Origin: Amycolatopsis orientalis DSM 43388
Lineage (GTDB): Bacteria > Actinomycetota > Actinomycetes > Mycobacteriales > Pseudonocardiaceae
Assembly (NCBI RefSeq): GCF_000411975.1
Contig: NZ_ASXG01000124.1
Location: forward strand, 1 to 64,000
Direction of reading: 5' to 3'
Length of the DNA: 64,000 nucleotides
In this document: one piece after another, positions 43,609-53,056 of the stretch
Layout: the number at the start of each line of letters is the position of its first letter
How positions within the stretch are numbered: the first letter of the stretch is position 1
The notes under the pieces: generated by a model
The model's database searches: none
What the model was told of the DNA's origin: nothing
The model's input: only the letters and a program-made list of their open reading frames with translations
Made by a program: the position numbers and the translations under genes

Positions 43609-44808
43609 ATGAGTAACCCGATGCCCCTGGATGACGTCCGGGTCGTGGAGCTCGGTCAGCTGCTGGCCGGACCGTTTTGCGGCCAACTCCTTGGGGATTT
43701 CGGCGCTGAAGTGATCAAGGTCGAGGACCCGAAGGGTGGCGATCCGATGCGCCAGTGGGGTCGTGAGCGCCCGTACGGCAAGTCTCTGTGGTGGCCGGTG
43801 GTGGCCAGGAACAAGAAGTCGGTCACCGCGAACCTGCGTTCCGGGGCGGGCCAGGACATCGTGCGCAGGCTGATCGAGAGCGCGGACGTCCTCGTGGAGA
43901 ATTTCCGCCCTGGCACCCTGGAGCGTTGGGGGCTCTCGCCGGAGAAGCTGTGGGAGCTCAACCCCAGGCTGATCATCACCAGGGTGAGTGGTTTCGGTCA
44001 GACCGGCCCTTACTCCTCCCGCGCGGGCTACGGCTCTATCGGTGAGGCGATGGGGGGAATCCGGTATGTGACTGGTGATCCGGACCGGCCCCCGTCACGG
44101 GCCGGTATCTCGCTCGGTGACTCGCTCGCTGCCACTTTCGCGTGTGTCGGCACGCTGGTCGCGCTGCACCAGCGGGCGCGCACCGGGCGGGGCCAGGTCG
44201 TCGACTCGGCCATCTACGAGGCCGTGCTGGCGATGATGGAATCGCTCATCCCGGAATATCAGATCGCCGGGTACCAGCGGGCGCGTACGGGTTCCACGCT
44301 GCCGAACGTGGCTCCCAGCAACGTCTACCCGACGGCCGACGGCGAGATCATCCTCATCGCCGCCAACCAGGACACAGTGTTCAAGCGGCTCGCCGAGGCG
44401 ATGGACCGTCCGGAACTGGCCACCGACAAGCGGTACGCCACGCACGGCGCTCGCGGCGAGTCGATGGCGGAGCTGGACAACCTCATCGCCGGATGGAGTG
44501 CCAAGTACACCGCCGACGATCTGCTGTCCAAACTGAACGAGCACGGTGTGCCCGCAGGCCGGATCTACCAGGCCAAGGACATGCTCGCCGACCCGCACTT
44601 CGCCGCGCGCGAGGCGATCACCCGGCTGATTCACCCCGAACTGGGGGAATTCGCCATGCACAACGTGGTGCCCAAGCTCTCCGAGAGTCCCGGCCGGATC
44701 CGGCACGTCGGACCGGAACTCGGTGAGCACAACGACGAGATCTATCGCGACCTGCTGGGACTTGGCGACGACGACGTTGTCTCGTTGCGCTCGGCCGGTG
44801 TCATCTGA
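43609..44808 (+). CDS. Class III (CaiB/BaiF) CoA-transferase (399 aa)
   Basis: ATG 43609 (MSNPMPLDDVRVVELGQLL) after a GGATGGGTGG purine run. LAGPFCGQLLGDFGAEVIKV is the typical opening, DVLVENFRPGTLERWGLS follows, and Asp171 in ISLGDSLAATFA is the expected catalytic aspartate. Class III enzymes move CoA between carboxylic acids and include activators of glutarate-type dicarboxylates. As first gene of the operon it may charge an acid product made by the hydrolases downstream, for cleavage by the lyase at the operon end. Substrate unknown. Confidence 0.9.
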   Translation: MSNPMPLDDVRVVELGQLLAGPFCGQLLGDFGAEVIKVEDPKGGDPMRQWGRERPYGKSLWWPVVARNKKSVTANLRSGAGQDIVRRLIESADVLVENFRPGTLERWGLSPEKLWELNPRLIITRVSGFGQTGPYSSRAGYGSIGEAMGGIRYVTGDPDRPPSRAGISLGDSLAATFACVGTLVALHQRARTGRGQVVDSAIYEAVLAMMESLIPEYQIAGYQRARTGSTLPNVAPSNVYPTADGEIILIAANQDTVFKRLAEAMDRPELATDKRYATHGARGESMAELDNLIAGWSAKYTADDLLSKLNEHGVPAGRIYQAKDMLADPHFAAREAITRLIHPELGEFAMHNVVPKLSESPGRIRHVGPELGEHNDEIYRDLLGLGDDDVVSLRSAGVI

Positions 44809-44818
44809 GGAGGAGACT

Positions 44819-46909
44819 GTGACCTACCGGCTCGGCGTGGACGTGGGGGGCACGTTCACCGACATCCTGTTGATCGACGAGGATTCCGGTCAGACCTACC
44901 GGGCGAAGACCTCGTCCACTCCGGAGGACCAGTCCATCGGCGTCCTGCGCGGTATCGAGCGGGCCTGTGAACTCGCGAACGTGTCGCTGTCGGAGATCCG
45001 TGAGGTCTTCCACGGCACGACCGTCGCCACCAACGCGATCCTGGAGGACAAGGGTGCCCGGGTCGGCCTGGTCACCACCGAGGGCTTCCGCCAGGTCCTT
45101 CAGATCGCCCGTTCGTTCGTGCCCGGCGGTCTGGCGGGCTGGATCATCTGGCCGAAGCCGGAGCCGCTGGCCGCTCTGGAGGACACTGTCGAGGTTCATG
45201 GCCGCATCGCGGCCGACGGCAGCGAGGTCGCCCCGCTCGACGAGGGCGACGTGCGCGCCAAGCTGGGCAAGCTGCGCGAGCAGGGCATCGAGGCGCTGAG
45301 TATCAGCCTGATCAACTCCTACGCCAACCCTGGTCACGAGCAGCGGGTGGCCGCGCTGGCCGCGGAAATGCTGCCGGGTGTGCCGGTGTCGATCTCCTCC
45401 GCCGTGCTGCCCGAACTGCGGGAATACGAGCGCACCGTCACCACAGTGGCCAACGCCGCGGTACAGCCGCAGGTGGCCCTGTACGTGGACAACCTCGCGC
45501 GCAAGCTGAGCGATGCCGGCGTGGACGGCAGGCTGAGTATCCTGCGCAGCGACGGTGGTCTGGTTTCCGCCGACGTGGCCGCCGACAACCCGGTGAACCT
45601 GCTGCTGTCCGGTCCGGCCGGTGGGGTCACCGGTGCGACCTGGGTCGCCGAGCAGGCCGGGTTTCCCGACTTCCTCACCTTCGACATGGGCGGTACGTCC
45701 ACCGACGTGGCGCTGGTGCAGGGCCTTACCCCGCGTATCGGCCGGGAGACCAACGTCGGTGACCTCACCGTGCGGGCTACCTCGGTGGACGTGCGGACCG
45801 TCGGTGCCGGTGGCGGTTCGATCGCCCACGTGCCCGCGCTGACCCAGGCGCTGCGGGTCGGCCCGCAGTCCGCCGGTGCCTCCCCGGGCCCGGCCGTCTA
45901 CGGCCACGGCGGCACCCAGCCGACGGTGACCGACGCCAACGTCATGCTCGGCTACCTGCCCACCGACCTGGCCGGTGGCGAGATCACCCTCGACCGCGGG
46001 GCCGCGCGGGCCGCGGTCAAGACGATCGCCGACGCCACCGGCCTGCACTCGGTGGAGGCCGCCGCGGCGGGCATCATCGACATCGTCAACGAGAACATGT
46101 TCGGTGCGCTGCGCCTGGTCTCGGTCCAGCAGGGCTTCGACCCGCGTGATTTCGCCCTGGTCGCCTTCGGTGGTGCGGGCCCGCTGCACGCCAACGCGCT
46201 GGGCAAGCTGACCGGTTCATGGCCGGTGATCATCCCGCCGTCACCCGGTGTCCTCTGCGCCTACGGCGACGCGACCACCAACCTGCGCGACGAGGCCGCG
46301 CGCACCCTGGTCCGCCGGTTCGGCGAGCTGACCGACAAGAACCTGAAGGACCTGCTCACCGAGCTGGCCGGCAAGGCCCGCGCCACGCTCACCGAGCAGG
46401 GTGTGGCCGCCAGGGACCAGACCGTCGTCTACCAGGCCGACCTGCGGTACCACGGCCAGGGCTTCGAGATCCCGGTCACCATCGCCTTCGACACCTTCGG
46501 TGACGAGGGCGAGGCGGGTCTCGACGGCCTGCGCCGAGCGTTCGACGCCGAGCACGAGCGGCTGTTCTCGTTCGTGCTGGACAACGAGCACGAGCTGGTG
46601 ACCATCCGGGCTACCGCGCACGGGCCCCGGCCGGAGGTCACGACCGCGCAACTGGAGGAGGACGGCAAGGACTCGTCCCACGCGCTGTACACCACCAACA
46701 CCATCTGGGTCGAGGGTGCCGAGGTCGAGGCGGGCATCTACGACCGCACGCTGCTGCGTGCGGGCAACATGGTGACCGGTCCGGCGATCGTCACCGAGAT
46801 GGACTCCACCACCCTGGTGCTGCCCGGGCACGCGGTCACGGTGCACGCCAGCGGCAGCCTCCTCATTCGCCCGGTCGACCAGACCGCCGACCGCACCTCG
46901 GAGAACTGA
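44819..46909 (+). CDS. hyuA: Hydantoinase/oxoprolinase A subunit (696 aa)
   Basis: GTG 44819 (MTYRLGVDVGGTFTDILLID) follows AGGAGGAG. The ATP-grasping ASKHA motifs are present: DVGGTFTD at 8-15, FDMGGTSTDVAL around 290 and VGAGGGSIAHVP around 330, plus VFHGTTVATNAILEDKGARV. These define HyuA/oxoprolinase A proteins, which with HyuB open 5-membered or related cyclic amides using ATP. Acetone-carboxylase-type homologues share these domains but normally need a third subunit, not seen here. It is 2 bp from hyuB. Confidence 0.9.
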   Translation: MTYRLGVDVGGTFTDILLIDEDSGQTYRAKTSSTPEDQSIGVLRGIERACELANVSLSEIREVFHGTTVATNAILEDKGARVGLVTTEGFRQVLQIARSFVPGGLAGWIIWPKPEPLAALEDTVEVHGRIAADGSEVAPLDEGDVRAKLGKLREQGIEALSISLINSYANPGHEQRVAALAAEMLPGVPVSISSAVLPELREYERTVTTVANAAVQPQVALYVDNLARKLSDAGVDGRLSILRSDGGLVSADVAADNPVNLLLSGPAGGVTGATWVAEQAGFPDFLTFDMGGTSTDVALVQGLTPRIGRETNVGDLTVRATSVDVRTVGAGGGSIAHVPALTQALRVGPQSAGASPGPAVYGHGGTQPTVTDANVMLGYLPTDLAGGEITLDRGAARAAVKTIADATGLHSVEAAAAGIIDIVNENMFGALRLVSVQQGFDPRDFALVAFGGAGPLHANALGKLTGSWPVIIPPSPGVLCAYGDATTNLRDEAARTLVRRFGELTDKNLKDLLTELAGKARATLTEQGVAARDQTVVYQADLRYHGQGFEIPVTIAFDTFGDEGEAGLDGLRRAFDAEHERLFSFVLDNEHELVTIRATAHGPRPEVTTAQLEEDGKDSSHALYTTNTIWVEGAEVEAGIYDRTLLRAGNMVTGPAIVTEMDSTTLVLPGHAVTVHASGSLLIRPVDQTADRTSEN

Positions 46910-46911
46910 CA

Positions 46912-48783
46912 ATGGCACGTTTGATCGAGACCGCGACCGAAGCACTGCAGACCGTGGAGGTCGACGTAGTCACCCTCGACCTCATCGAGAACGGCCTGCG
47001 CAACGCCCGGCACGAGATGGACGAGGTGCTGTTTCGCACGGCGCTGTCCCCCGGTATCCGCGAGCAGCACGACGAGTTCCCGCTCATCGCCAACCGCGAG
47101 GGAAAGATGGTCGTCGGCCAGTTCGGCCTGTCCATTCCGGACTTCCTGGAGAACTTCGAGGAGGACATCGAGGAGGGCGACGTCCTGCTCACCTCCGACC
47201 CGTACTCCTGCGGCGCGGCCATCAGCCACGCCAACGACTGGCTGGTCGTGCTGCCGATCTTCTTCGAGGGCCGGATCGTCGGCTGGGCCTCGATGTTCGG
47301 CCACATGTCCGATGTAGGTGGCAAGACACCCGCCTCGATGCCGACCGACGCGCGCACCATCTACGAGGAGGGCGTGGTCATCCCGCCCTTCAAGCTGTAC
47401 AAGAAGGGCAATCTGGACCAGGACGCCCTGAAGATCATCCTCAACCAGGTCCGCAAGCCCGACTGGAACCGCGCCGACCTCAACGGCATCGTCGCGGCCT
47501 GCCGCACCGCCGCCCGCCGGATCCAGGAGATGTGCGCCCGGTTCGGCGTGCACACCTACAACTCCGCGCTCGACCAGCTGCTCGACCGCAACTACCGGGC
47601 GATGAAGGTCCTGCTGGAGACCGTGTTCAAGGATGGCGAGACCATCTCGTTCACCGACTACATCTGCGACGACGGCCTGGGCTACGGCCCCTACGAGCTC
47701 AAGCTCAGCCTGACCCGGAGCGGGGAGAAAGTCACCCTCGACTTCTCGGGCAGCAGCCCGCAGGCGCAGGGGCCGATCAACTACTTCATCAACGAGAACC
47801 TCATCCGCATGTTCTTCGGGATCTACATGATCACCGTTGCGGACCCGCAGATCCTGTGGAATGACGGCTTCTACCCGCTGGTCGACGTCGTCATCCCGGA
47901 GGAGTCGTTCTGGAAGCCGAAGTACCCGGCGGCGCTCAACGCCCGCAACCACGGCATCGGCCGCGTGTTCGACCTGTTCGGAGGCCTGCTCGGGCAGACC
48001 AACCCGGACCTGCTCAACGCGGCGGGCTTCTCCTCCTCGCCGCACTTCATGTACTCCGGCACCTACAGCCAGGGTGAGCGCAAGGGCGAGTGGTTCCAGC
48101 TGTACTCGATCGGCTTCGGTGGCATCCCCGGCCGTCCGCTCGGCGACGGTCCGGACGGGCACTCGCTGTGGCCCTCGTTCGTCAACATCCCGTGCGAATA
48201 CCTGGAGTCCTACTACCCGCTGCGCATCGAGAAGTGGGAGACGGTCGCCGACACCGGCGGCGCGGGCCTGCACCGCGGCGGCAACGCCGTAGACGTGGCC
48301 TACCGCTTCCTCGAGTCGGGCACCATCGCCATCCACGACGACCGCTGGCTGACCTACCCGTGGGGCGTCAACGGCGGCGCCCCGGGTGCCCGCAGCCGCA
48401 AGTGGATCGAGCGCGTCGGCGGAACCACGGAGGTGCTCGGCAGCAAGGTCCACGACGTGCCCGTCCAGCCCGGCGACCTGCTGCACTTCGTCACCTGGGG
48501 TGGCGGCGGCTGGGGCGACCCGCTCGCCCGCGACCCGGAGCTGGTGGCCCTGGAGGTCCGCCGCGGCCTGGTCACCGCCGAGGGTGCGCGCCGGTACGGC
48601 GTGGTCGTCGACGAGAACGGCGTGGTCGACGTGGCCGCCACCGACCATCTGCGTGCCGAGCTGCAAGCGAGCCGGCCGGCCTCGCTGCCGACTTTCAACA
48701 CCGGCCCGGCCATCGAGACGATCCTGGAGCGCGCGCTGGAAGAGACAGGCCTGCCGGCACCGAGTCCGCCGGTCGCGGGGTGA
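46912..48783 (+). CDS. hyuB: Hydantoinase/oxoprolinase B subunit (623 aa)
   Basis: ATG 46912. VTLDLIENGLRNARHEMDEV and REQHDEFPLIANREGKMVVG are the usual opening of HyuB proteins. LTSDPYSCGAAISHANDWLV, then ASMFGHMSDVGG, hold the probable metal ligands. ADTGGAGLHRGGNAV and the late HFVTWGGGGWGDPLARDP are family signatures. The subunit acts with HyuA in the cytoplasm. GTGA overlap couples it to the isochorismatase-like gene. Confidence 0.9.
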   Translation: MARLIETATEALQTVEVDVVTLDLIENGLRNARHEMDEVLFRTALSPGIREQHDEFPLIANREGKMVVGQFGLSIPDFLENFEEDIEEGDVLLTSDPYSCGAAISHANDWLVVLPIFFEGRIVGWASMFGHMSDVGGKTPASMPTDARTIYEEGVVIPPFKLYKKGNLDQDALKIILNQVRKPDWNRADLNGIVAACRTAARRIQEMCARFGVHTYNSALDQLLDRNYRAMKVLLETVFKDGETISFTDYICDDGLGYGPYELKLSLTRSGEKVTLDFSGSSPQAQGPINYFINENLIRMFFGIYMITVADPQILWNDGFYPLVDVVIPEESFWKPKYPAALNARNHGIGRVFDLFGGLLGQTNPDLLNAAGFSSSPHFMYSGTYSQGERKGEWFQLYSIGFGGIPGRPLGDGPDGHSLWPSFVNIPCEYLESYYPLRIEKWETVADTGGAGLHRGGNAVDVAYRFLESGTIAIHDDRWLTYPWGVNGGAPGARSRKWIERVGGTTEVLGSKVHDVPVQPGDLLHFVTWGGGGWGDPLARDPELVALEVRRGLVTAEGARRYGVVVDENGVVDVAATDHLRAELQASRPASLPTFNTGPAIETILERALEETGLPAPSPPVAG

Positions 48784-49403
48784 GCTCGATGGGGCGGATC
48801 AACGAAGCTTTCGGCGGCCGTCTAGCCGCCGGCGCGCGGCCCGCGGTCGTGTCCATCGACCTGATGCGGTCATACTTCGTGGAGGGCAGCCCCCTGCGGC
48901 TGCCATCCAGCGAGTGCCTCGACTCGGCGGCCAGAGTGCTGGCCGCCGCCCGGGAAAACCATGTACCGGTGGTACACACCCGGGTGGCGTACGGTCCTGG
49001 TGGCGTGGATGGCGGCGTGTTCGTGCGCAAGGTGCCCGCGCTGCGCCATTTGTTCGACGGCGGCGGGGAACTGGGGGAGCTGATGCCCCAGGTCGCTCCG
49101 GCCGGTGCGGAGGTGGTGCTGGTCAAGCAATATCCGAGCGCCTTCTTCGCCACCCCGCTGGCGCCGATGCTGCGCGCCCAGGGAGTGGATACCGTCGTCA
49201 TCGTGGGGGTCAGCACCAGCGGCTGTATCCGCGCCTCGGCGCTCGACGCCATCCAGCACGGGTTCATCCCGCTGGTCGTGCGCGAGTCGGTCGGCGACCG
49301 TACGCCGGAGATCAACGACGCCAACCTGTTCGACATCCAGGAAAAGTGTGGCGAGGTGGTCAGCGAGACCGAGGCCGTGACCTACCTGTCGGAGAAGCGA
49401 TGA
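48780..49403 (+). CDS. Isochorismatase-family amidohydrolase (207 aa)
   Basis: GTG 48780 overlaps the hyuB stop (GTGA); ATG 48789 is an alternative. The catalytic triad of cysteine hydrolases is present: Asp27 (VVSIDLMRSYF), Lys116 (VVLVKQYPSAFF) and Cys149 (VGVSTSGCIRAS). The family includes N-carbamoylsarcosine amidase, nicotinamidases and half-amidases. Next to HyuAB it would fit removal of a carbamoyl or amide group from the ring-opened product (inference). The stop overlaps the lyase gene. Confidence 0.88.
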   Translation: MSSMGRINEAFGGRLAAGARPAVVSIDLMRSYFVEGSPLRLPSSECLDSAARVLAAARENHVPVVHTRVAYGPGGVDGGVFVRKVPALRHLFDGGGELGELMPQVAPAGAEVVLVKQYPSAFFATPLAPMLRAQGVDTVVIVGVSTSGCIRASALDAIQHGFIPLVVRESVGDRTPEINDANLFDIQEKCGEVVSETEAVTYLSEKR

Positions 49404-50293
49404 ACGTTCAGATCGTCGAGGTCGCGCCCCGCGACGGCCTGCAGAACGAGTCGATCATCCTGTCCACCGAGGCGAAGGTCGAGCTCGTCGAACGGGCTGT
49501 GCGGGGCGGGGCCCGCCGGATCGAGGTGACCAGCTTCGTCAACCCGAAGCGGGTGCCGCAAATGGCCGACGCCGACGCGCTGATGGCCGCGCTGCCGCGA
49601 CATGAGGGCGTGACCTACGCGGGTCTGGTGATGACCCAGCGCGGCCTGGAGCGGGCACTCGCCGCCGGGGTGGACGAGATCAACGCCGTGGTGGTGGCCA
49701 CCGACACGTTCTGCGGCCGCAACCAGGGCATGACCACGGCCGAAGCCTGTGACATCGCCGCGAGTCTCGTCGAGTCCGCGCGGGCCGCCGGGGTGTGGAG
49801 CACGATCACCATCGGCGCGTCCTTCGGTTGCCCGTTCGAGGGCGAGGTGCCCGTCGAGCGGTTCACCGAGGTCTTGCTGCGGGTGGTGGACGCGGGGCCC
49901 GACGAACTGGCCCTGGCCGACACCATCGGTGTCGCGGTGCCTTCGGACATCACCACCCGGCTAGCGCTGGCCAGGGAGATCGCCGGGCCGGACCTGCCGT
50001 TGCGGGTGCACCTGCACGACACGCGGCACACCGGTGTGGCCAACGCGGCCGCGGCGGTGCAGGCCGGGGTGACCACATTGGACGCCAGCATCGGCGGCGC
50101 GGGCGGTTGCCCGTTCGCGCCCGCCGCGACCGGCAACGTGGCCACCGAGGACCTGGTGTACCTGCTCGAGCGAACGGGCCTGCCGACTGGGATCGCCCTG
50201 TCGACGACCATCGAGACAGCGGGCTGGCTGGAGGAACAGCTGGAAAAGAAGCTGCCGAGTGCCCTGCTGCGCGCGGGTGGGTTCCCGGCCTGA
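49400..50293 (+). CDS. Hydroxymethylglutaryl-CoA lyase-like enzyme (297 aa)
   Basis: ATG 49400 overlaps the preceding stop. VEVAPRDGLQNE (7-17), metal-binding HLHDTRH (204-210) and the Cys237 loop GGAGGCPFAPAATGN are all HMG-CoA lyase features. These TIM-barrel enzymes split 3-hydroxy-3-methylglutaryl-CoA or close analogues into acetoacetate-like and acetyl-CoA products. As last gene of the operon it suggests that the substrate ends up as a branched 3-hydroxyacyl-CoA. A short C-rich/G-rich palindrome (50301-50310) follows the stop. Confidence 0.9.
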   Translation: MNVQIVEVAPRDGLQNESIILSTEAKVELVERAVRGGARRIEVTSFVNPKRVPQMADADALMAALPRHEGVTYAGLVMTQRGLERALAAGVDEINAVVVATDTFCGRNQGMTTAEACDIAASLVESARAAGVWSTITIGASFGCPFEGEVPVERFTEVLLRVVDAGPDELALADTIGVAVPSDITTRLALAREIAGPDLPLRVHLHDTRHTGVANAAAAVQAGVTTLDASIGGAGGCPFAPAATGNVATEDLVYLLERTGLPTGIALSTTIETAGWLEEQLEKKLPSALLRAGGFPA

Positions 50294-50770
50294 CACGATC
50301 CCCCGCGGGGACTGGGCAACCCGCACCAGCGAGACCACGATGCCCCATCCGGACCGGGCTACTCCACGCGCGTCGGGTGTGCCGACGCGCGCTGGTCGGC
50401 GAGACGAAGCAGGCCAGTAGACCAGGCGCGGGCCAAGGCTGTGGTCGCCCTCGGTAAGGCGAGCTTCCCGGAAGGATGTGATCGCTGTCGCTGCCCGTGG
50501 CCGGGTTGGGGGTTGACGTCCTGCGCGGTGGGTGCCCGTTCACCTGCGGGCCTTCTCGCGCAAGTGGCCTGGTGAGCTGGGTGAACGACGAGGACCGAGG
50601 CTGTGATCCTGGTTTGAACCCCCACAGTCGATCTACGACTGGCTGTAGTTACACGAACACGTCTAGTGCACACGTTCAGCGGCTACCGGCGGGAGTTGCC
50701 TCATGGCAACGTTGATATCGCTCCGCAAGAATCTTGCAAATCCCCCCGCGCTCACAGGAGACGACGCACG
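50294..50770. other. Intergenic region upstream of the ACP operon
   Basis: About 480 bp without a supported gene. GTTGCC (50695-50700) and GGCAAC (50705-50710) form a 6-bp stem with a TCAT loop, 48 bp before the AGGAG site of the ACP gene. CTAG occurs at about 50663. The stretch 50600-50760 is clearly less GC-rich than its surroundings and probably contains the promoter of the biosynthetic operon. Confidence 0.45.
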
Positions 50771-51007
50771 ATGTCTGACGTGTCCCGCTATCTTTCTGTT
50801 GTTCTGAGCGAAAATTTCGAGGTCGTCGCCGAGGACATCGCGCCAGAGACGACTTTGGACGATCTTGGCGTGGATTCCGTTGCGACAATCGAACTTGTCG
50901 ACATTCTCCAGGAGAAGTTCGGCATCAAGATCGCCGATGAGGAGCTGACCAACAAGAACACCGTCGAGCAGGTGATCGATACCGTCACGGCGAAGGTGGG
51001 TGGATAG
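50771..51007 (+). CDS. Acyl carrier protein (78 aa)
   Basis: ATG 50771 follows AGGAG. The peptide has the ACP fold pattern with DDLGVDSVATIEL; Ser36 is the phosphopantetheine attachment site. FGIKIADEELTNKNTVEQVI is the usual third-helix region. It is a free-standing type II ACP. It overlaps the ketosynthase by 8 bp, so both act in one dissociated synthase. GVDSV rather than GLDSL points to a specialised ACP rather than the housekeeping fatty-acid ACP. Confidence 0.93.
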   Translation: MSDVSRYLSVVLSENFEVVAEDIAPETTLDDLGVDSVATIELVDILQEKFGIKIADEELTNKNTVEQVIDTVTAKVGG

Positions 51008-52244
51008 CGCCGTGGCCAGTCGCGCTCCCGCCTCGATCACCGGGATCGGGCTCGTCACTCCGGCTGGCATCGGCCGTGCCGCGAACTGGGCCGCCGTGTG
51101 CGCCGCACGTCCCACCGCCCGTGTCGTCGATACGCTCAGCGAAGCGCCTGTCGGGTTCGCCAGCACCGTGCCCGGCACGTTCGACGTCGACCGGCTCACC
51201 GGGCGCCGTGTGTCCCGCCACTACGACCGCAGCACCCAGTTCGCGCTCGTCGCCGCGCGAGCCGCACTCAACGACGCGCGGATCACCGCGGCCGTGCTCG
51301 ACGAAGCGCGAGTCGCGGTGGTGGTCGGCACCGCGTTCGGTGGGATCCAGGCGTTCGAGGACAACCATGCCAGGCTTCTGGCCGCGGGCCCGGAAGCGGT
51401 GAACGCCCGCTTTCTCCCGAAGAGCTTGGTGAACATGGTCTCCGGAATCCTGTCGATCGAGTTGGGCGCGACCGGACCCAACATGGTCGTCTCCACGGCT
51501 TGCGCGTCCGGCGCGACCGCGATCGGCATCGGCCTCGGTCTGCTGCGTTCTGACGGGGCGGACATCGTGGTCTGCGGCGGAACGGACGCCAGCGTCACAC
51601 CGCTGCACGTGGCGGGGTTCCACAAACTCCGCGCGCTGACGCGAGCCCGAAAATATCCGCCTGCCTGCGCATCTCGCCCGTTCGATCGCGACCACGACGG
51701 GTTCGTCATGGCCGAAGGCGCGGGGATTCTGGTGCTCGAACGGGACGACGACGCCGCCGCGCGCGGTGTCAGGCCGTTCGCCCACCTCGCTGGGTATGGG
51801 GCCAGTGCCGATGCACACCACATCACCGCTCCTCACCCGGACGGGCACGGGGCCAAGGCCGCGATCCGTGCCGCGTGCCGCGACGCCGGGCTCGCCCTCG
51901 ACGAGATCGACCATGTCAACGCACACGCCACCTCCACACCCACCGGCGACACGGTCGAAGCCGGTGTGATCGCAGACCTCATGCCCCGCGCGGTCGTGAC
52001 CTCCACCAAGGGTGTCACCGGCCACACGCTGGGCGCGGCTGGAACAATCGAGGCCGCGTACGCCGCGCTGGCGTTGCGCGCACAGACGGTGCCACCAACC
52101 GCGAATCTCGACGTTCCGTGTGACCGGGCCCGTGAGCTTGACCTCGTCGCGTCCAACGCTCGCACCGGCCGGTTCGACACCGCCATCTCCAACAGCTTCG
52201 GCTTCGGTGGACACAACGCGGTTCTCGCCTTCACCGCAGCCTGA
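51000..52244 (+). CDS. FabF-type beta-ketoacyl-ACP synthase (414 aa)
   Basis: GTG 51000 overlaps the ACP gene; GTG 51012 is an alternative start. The triad is complete: Cys168 (STACASGAT), His309 (NAHATSTPTGD) and His342 (GHTLGAAG). NSFGFGGHNA closes the fold. It is a decarboxylating condensing enzyme rather than a chain-length factor, which would lack the cysteine. It should extend acyl chains on the neighbouring ACP. A second KS is part of the fusion protein two genes on. Confidence 0.93.
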   Translation: MDSAVASRAPASITGIGLVTPAGIGRAANWAAVCAARPTARVVDTLSEAPVGFASTVPGTFDVDRLTGRRVSRHYDRSTQFALVAARAALNDARITAAVLDEARVAVVVGTAFGGIQAFEDNHARLLAAGPEAVNARFLPKSLVNMVSGILSIELGATGPNMVVSTACASGATAIGIGLGLLRSDGADIVVCGGTDASVTPLHVAGFHKLRALTRARKYPPACASRPFDRDHDGFVMAEGAGILVLERDDDAAARGVRPFAHLAGYGASADAHHITAPHPDGHGAKAAIRAACRDAGLALDEIDHVNAHATSTPTGDTVEAGVIADLMPRAVVTSTKGVTGHTLGAAGTIEAAYAALALRAQTVPPTANLDVPCDRARELDLVASNARTGRFDTAISNSFGFGGHNAVLAFTAA

Positions 52245-52265
52245 CCAACGGAAGGAACCCTGGAT

Positions 52266-53030
52266 ATGGGGCAGATCGCTGTCGTCACCGGTGGCACCGC
52301 AGGCATTGGCCTGGCCTGTGCCAAGAAGTTCCTTGACGACGGGGGTACCGTCGTGATCTCCGGACGCTCCGCCGAACGGGGACGCAAGGCCATCGCCGAG
52401 CTCGGGGCGGGCGGCCGGGCCCGCTACATCCCGTGCGATGTCACCGATCCCAAGCAGGTCACCAGCCTGATCGAGGAGACCGTCGACGAACACCGACGGA
52501 TCGATGTGCTGGTCAACAATGCCGGCGGTGTCACCGACGACGGTCGGCCAGTGTCCGAAGTGGATGACGACGCACTGGACCGCGCGTTCACCCTCAACGT
52601 CAACTCGGCGTTCTGGGCCTGCCGCGCCGTGCTGCCGCACATGCTGCCGCGCGGCTACGGCCGGATCGTCAACATGTCCTCGATCGCGGGCAAGACCGGT
52701 GCCGCCGGGCTCGTCGGCTACACCACCGCCAAGCATGCTCTGATCGGCTTCACCAAGACCCTCGCGAAAGAGGTCACCACGCGGGGTGTCACCGCCAACG
52801 CCGTGTGCCCCGGCATCACGGACACCGAGATGATCCCCCGGGAACTCCAGGGCGCCATCGAAACCGCCGGTGTCGACTTCGGCCAGGCCGCGGCCTACTA
52901 CACCGGCGATCTCGGCCGCATGGTCGAACCGTCCGAAGTCGCCGCGGTCGTCGCCGTACTCGTGTCCCCTCAGGGAGGGGCGATTTCCGGTGCGGCGATC
53001 AGTGTCGATGGCGGTTTCACCCAGTACTAG
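52266..53030 (+). CDS. FabG-type 3-oxoacyl-ACP reductase (SDR, 254 aa)
   Basis: ATG 52266 follows GGAAGGA. The NADPH motif TGGTAGIG is at 8-15, NNAG at 84-87, and the catalytic Ser138/139, Tyr152 and Lys156 (SSIAGKTGAAGLVGYTTAK) are all present. It ends DGGFTQY. It would reduce the 3-keto group made by the ketosynthase. No dehydratase is visible in the operon, so the product may keep the hydroxyl, or the oxidase downstream may make the double bond. Confidence 0.93.
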   Translation: MGQIAVVTGGTAGIGLACAKKFLDDGGTVVISGRSAERGRKAIAELGAGGRARYIPCDVTDPKQVTSLIEETVDEHRRIDVLVNNAGGVTDDGRPVSEVDDDALDRAFTLNVNSAFWACRAVLPHMLPRGYGRIVNMSSIAGKTGAAGLVGYTTAKHALIGFTKTLAKEVTTRGVTANAVCPGITDTEMIPRELQGAIETAGVDFGQAAAYYTGDLGRMVEPSEVAAVVAVLVSPQGGAISGAAISVDGGFTQY

Positions 53031-53056
53031 CCTGTTTCGTTGGAGAGGACCAGACC

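Noticed and set aside
46738..48666. A 642-codon minus-strand open frame opposite hyuB
   Set aside because: Antisense shadow of a well-conserved gene, with low-complexity composition.
50359..50673. A 104-codon minus-strand frame upstream of the ACP gene
   Set aside because: No ribosome site or recognisable domain; Arg/Thr-rich composition typical of a random GC-rich frame.
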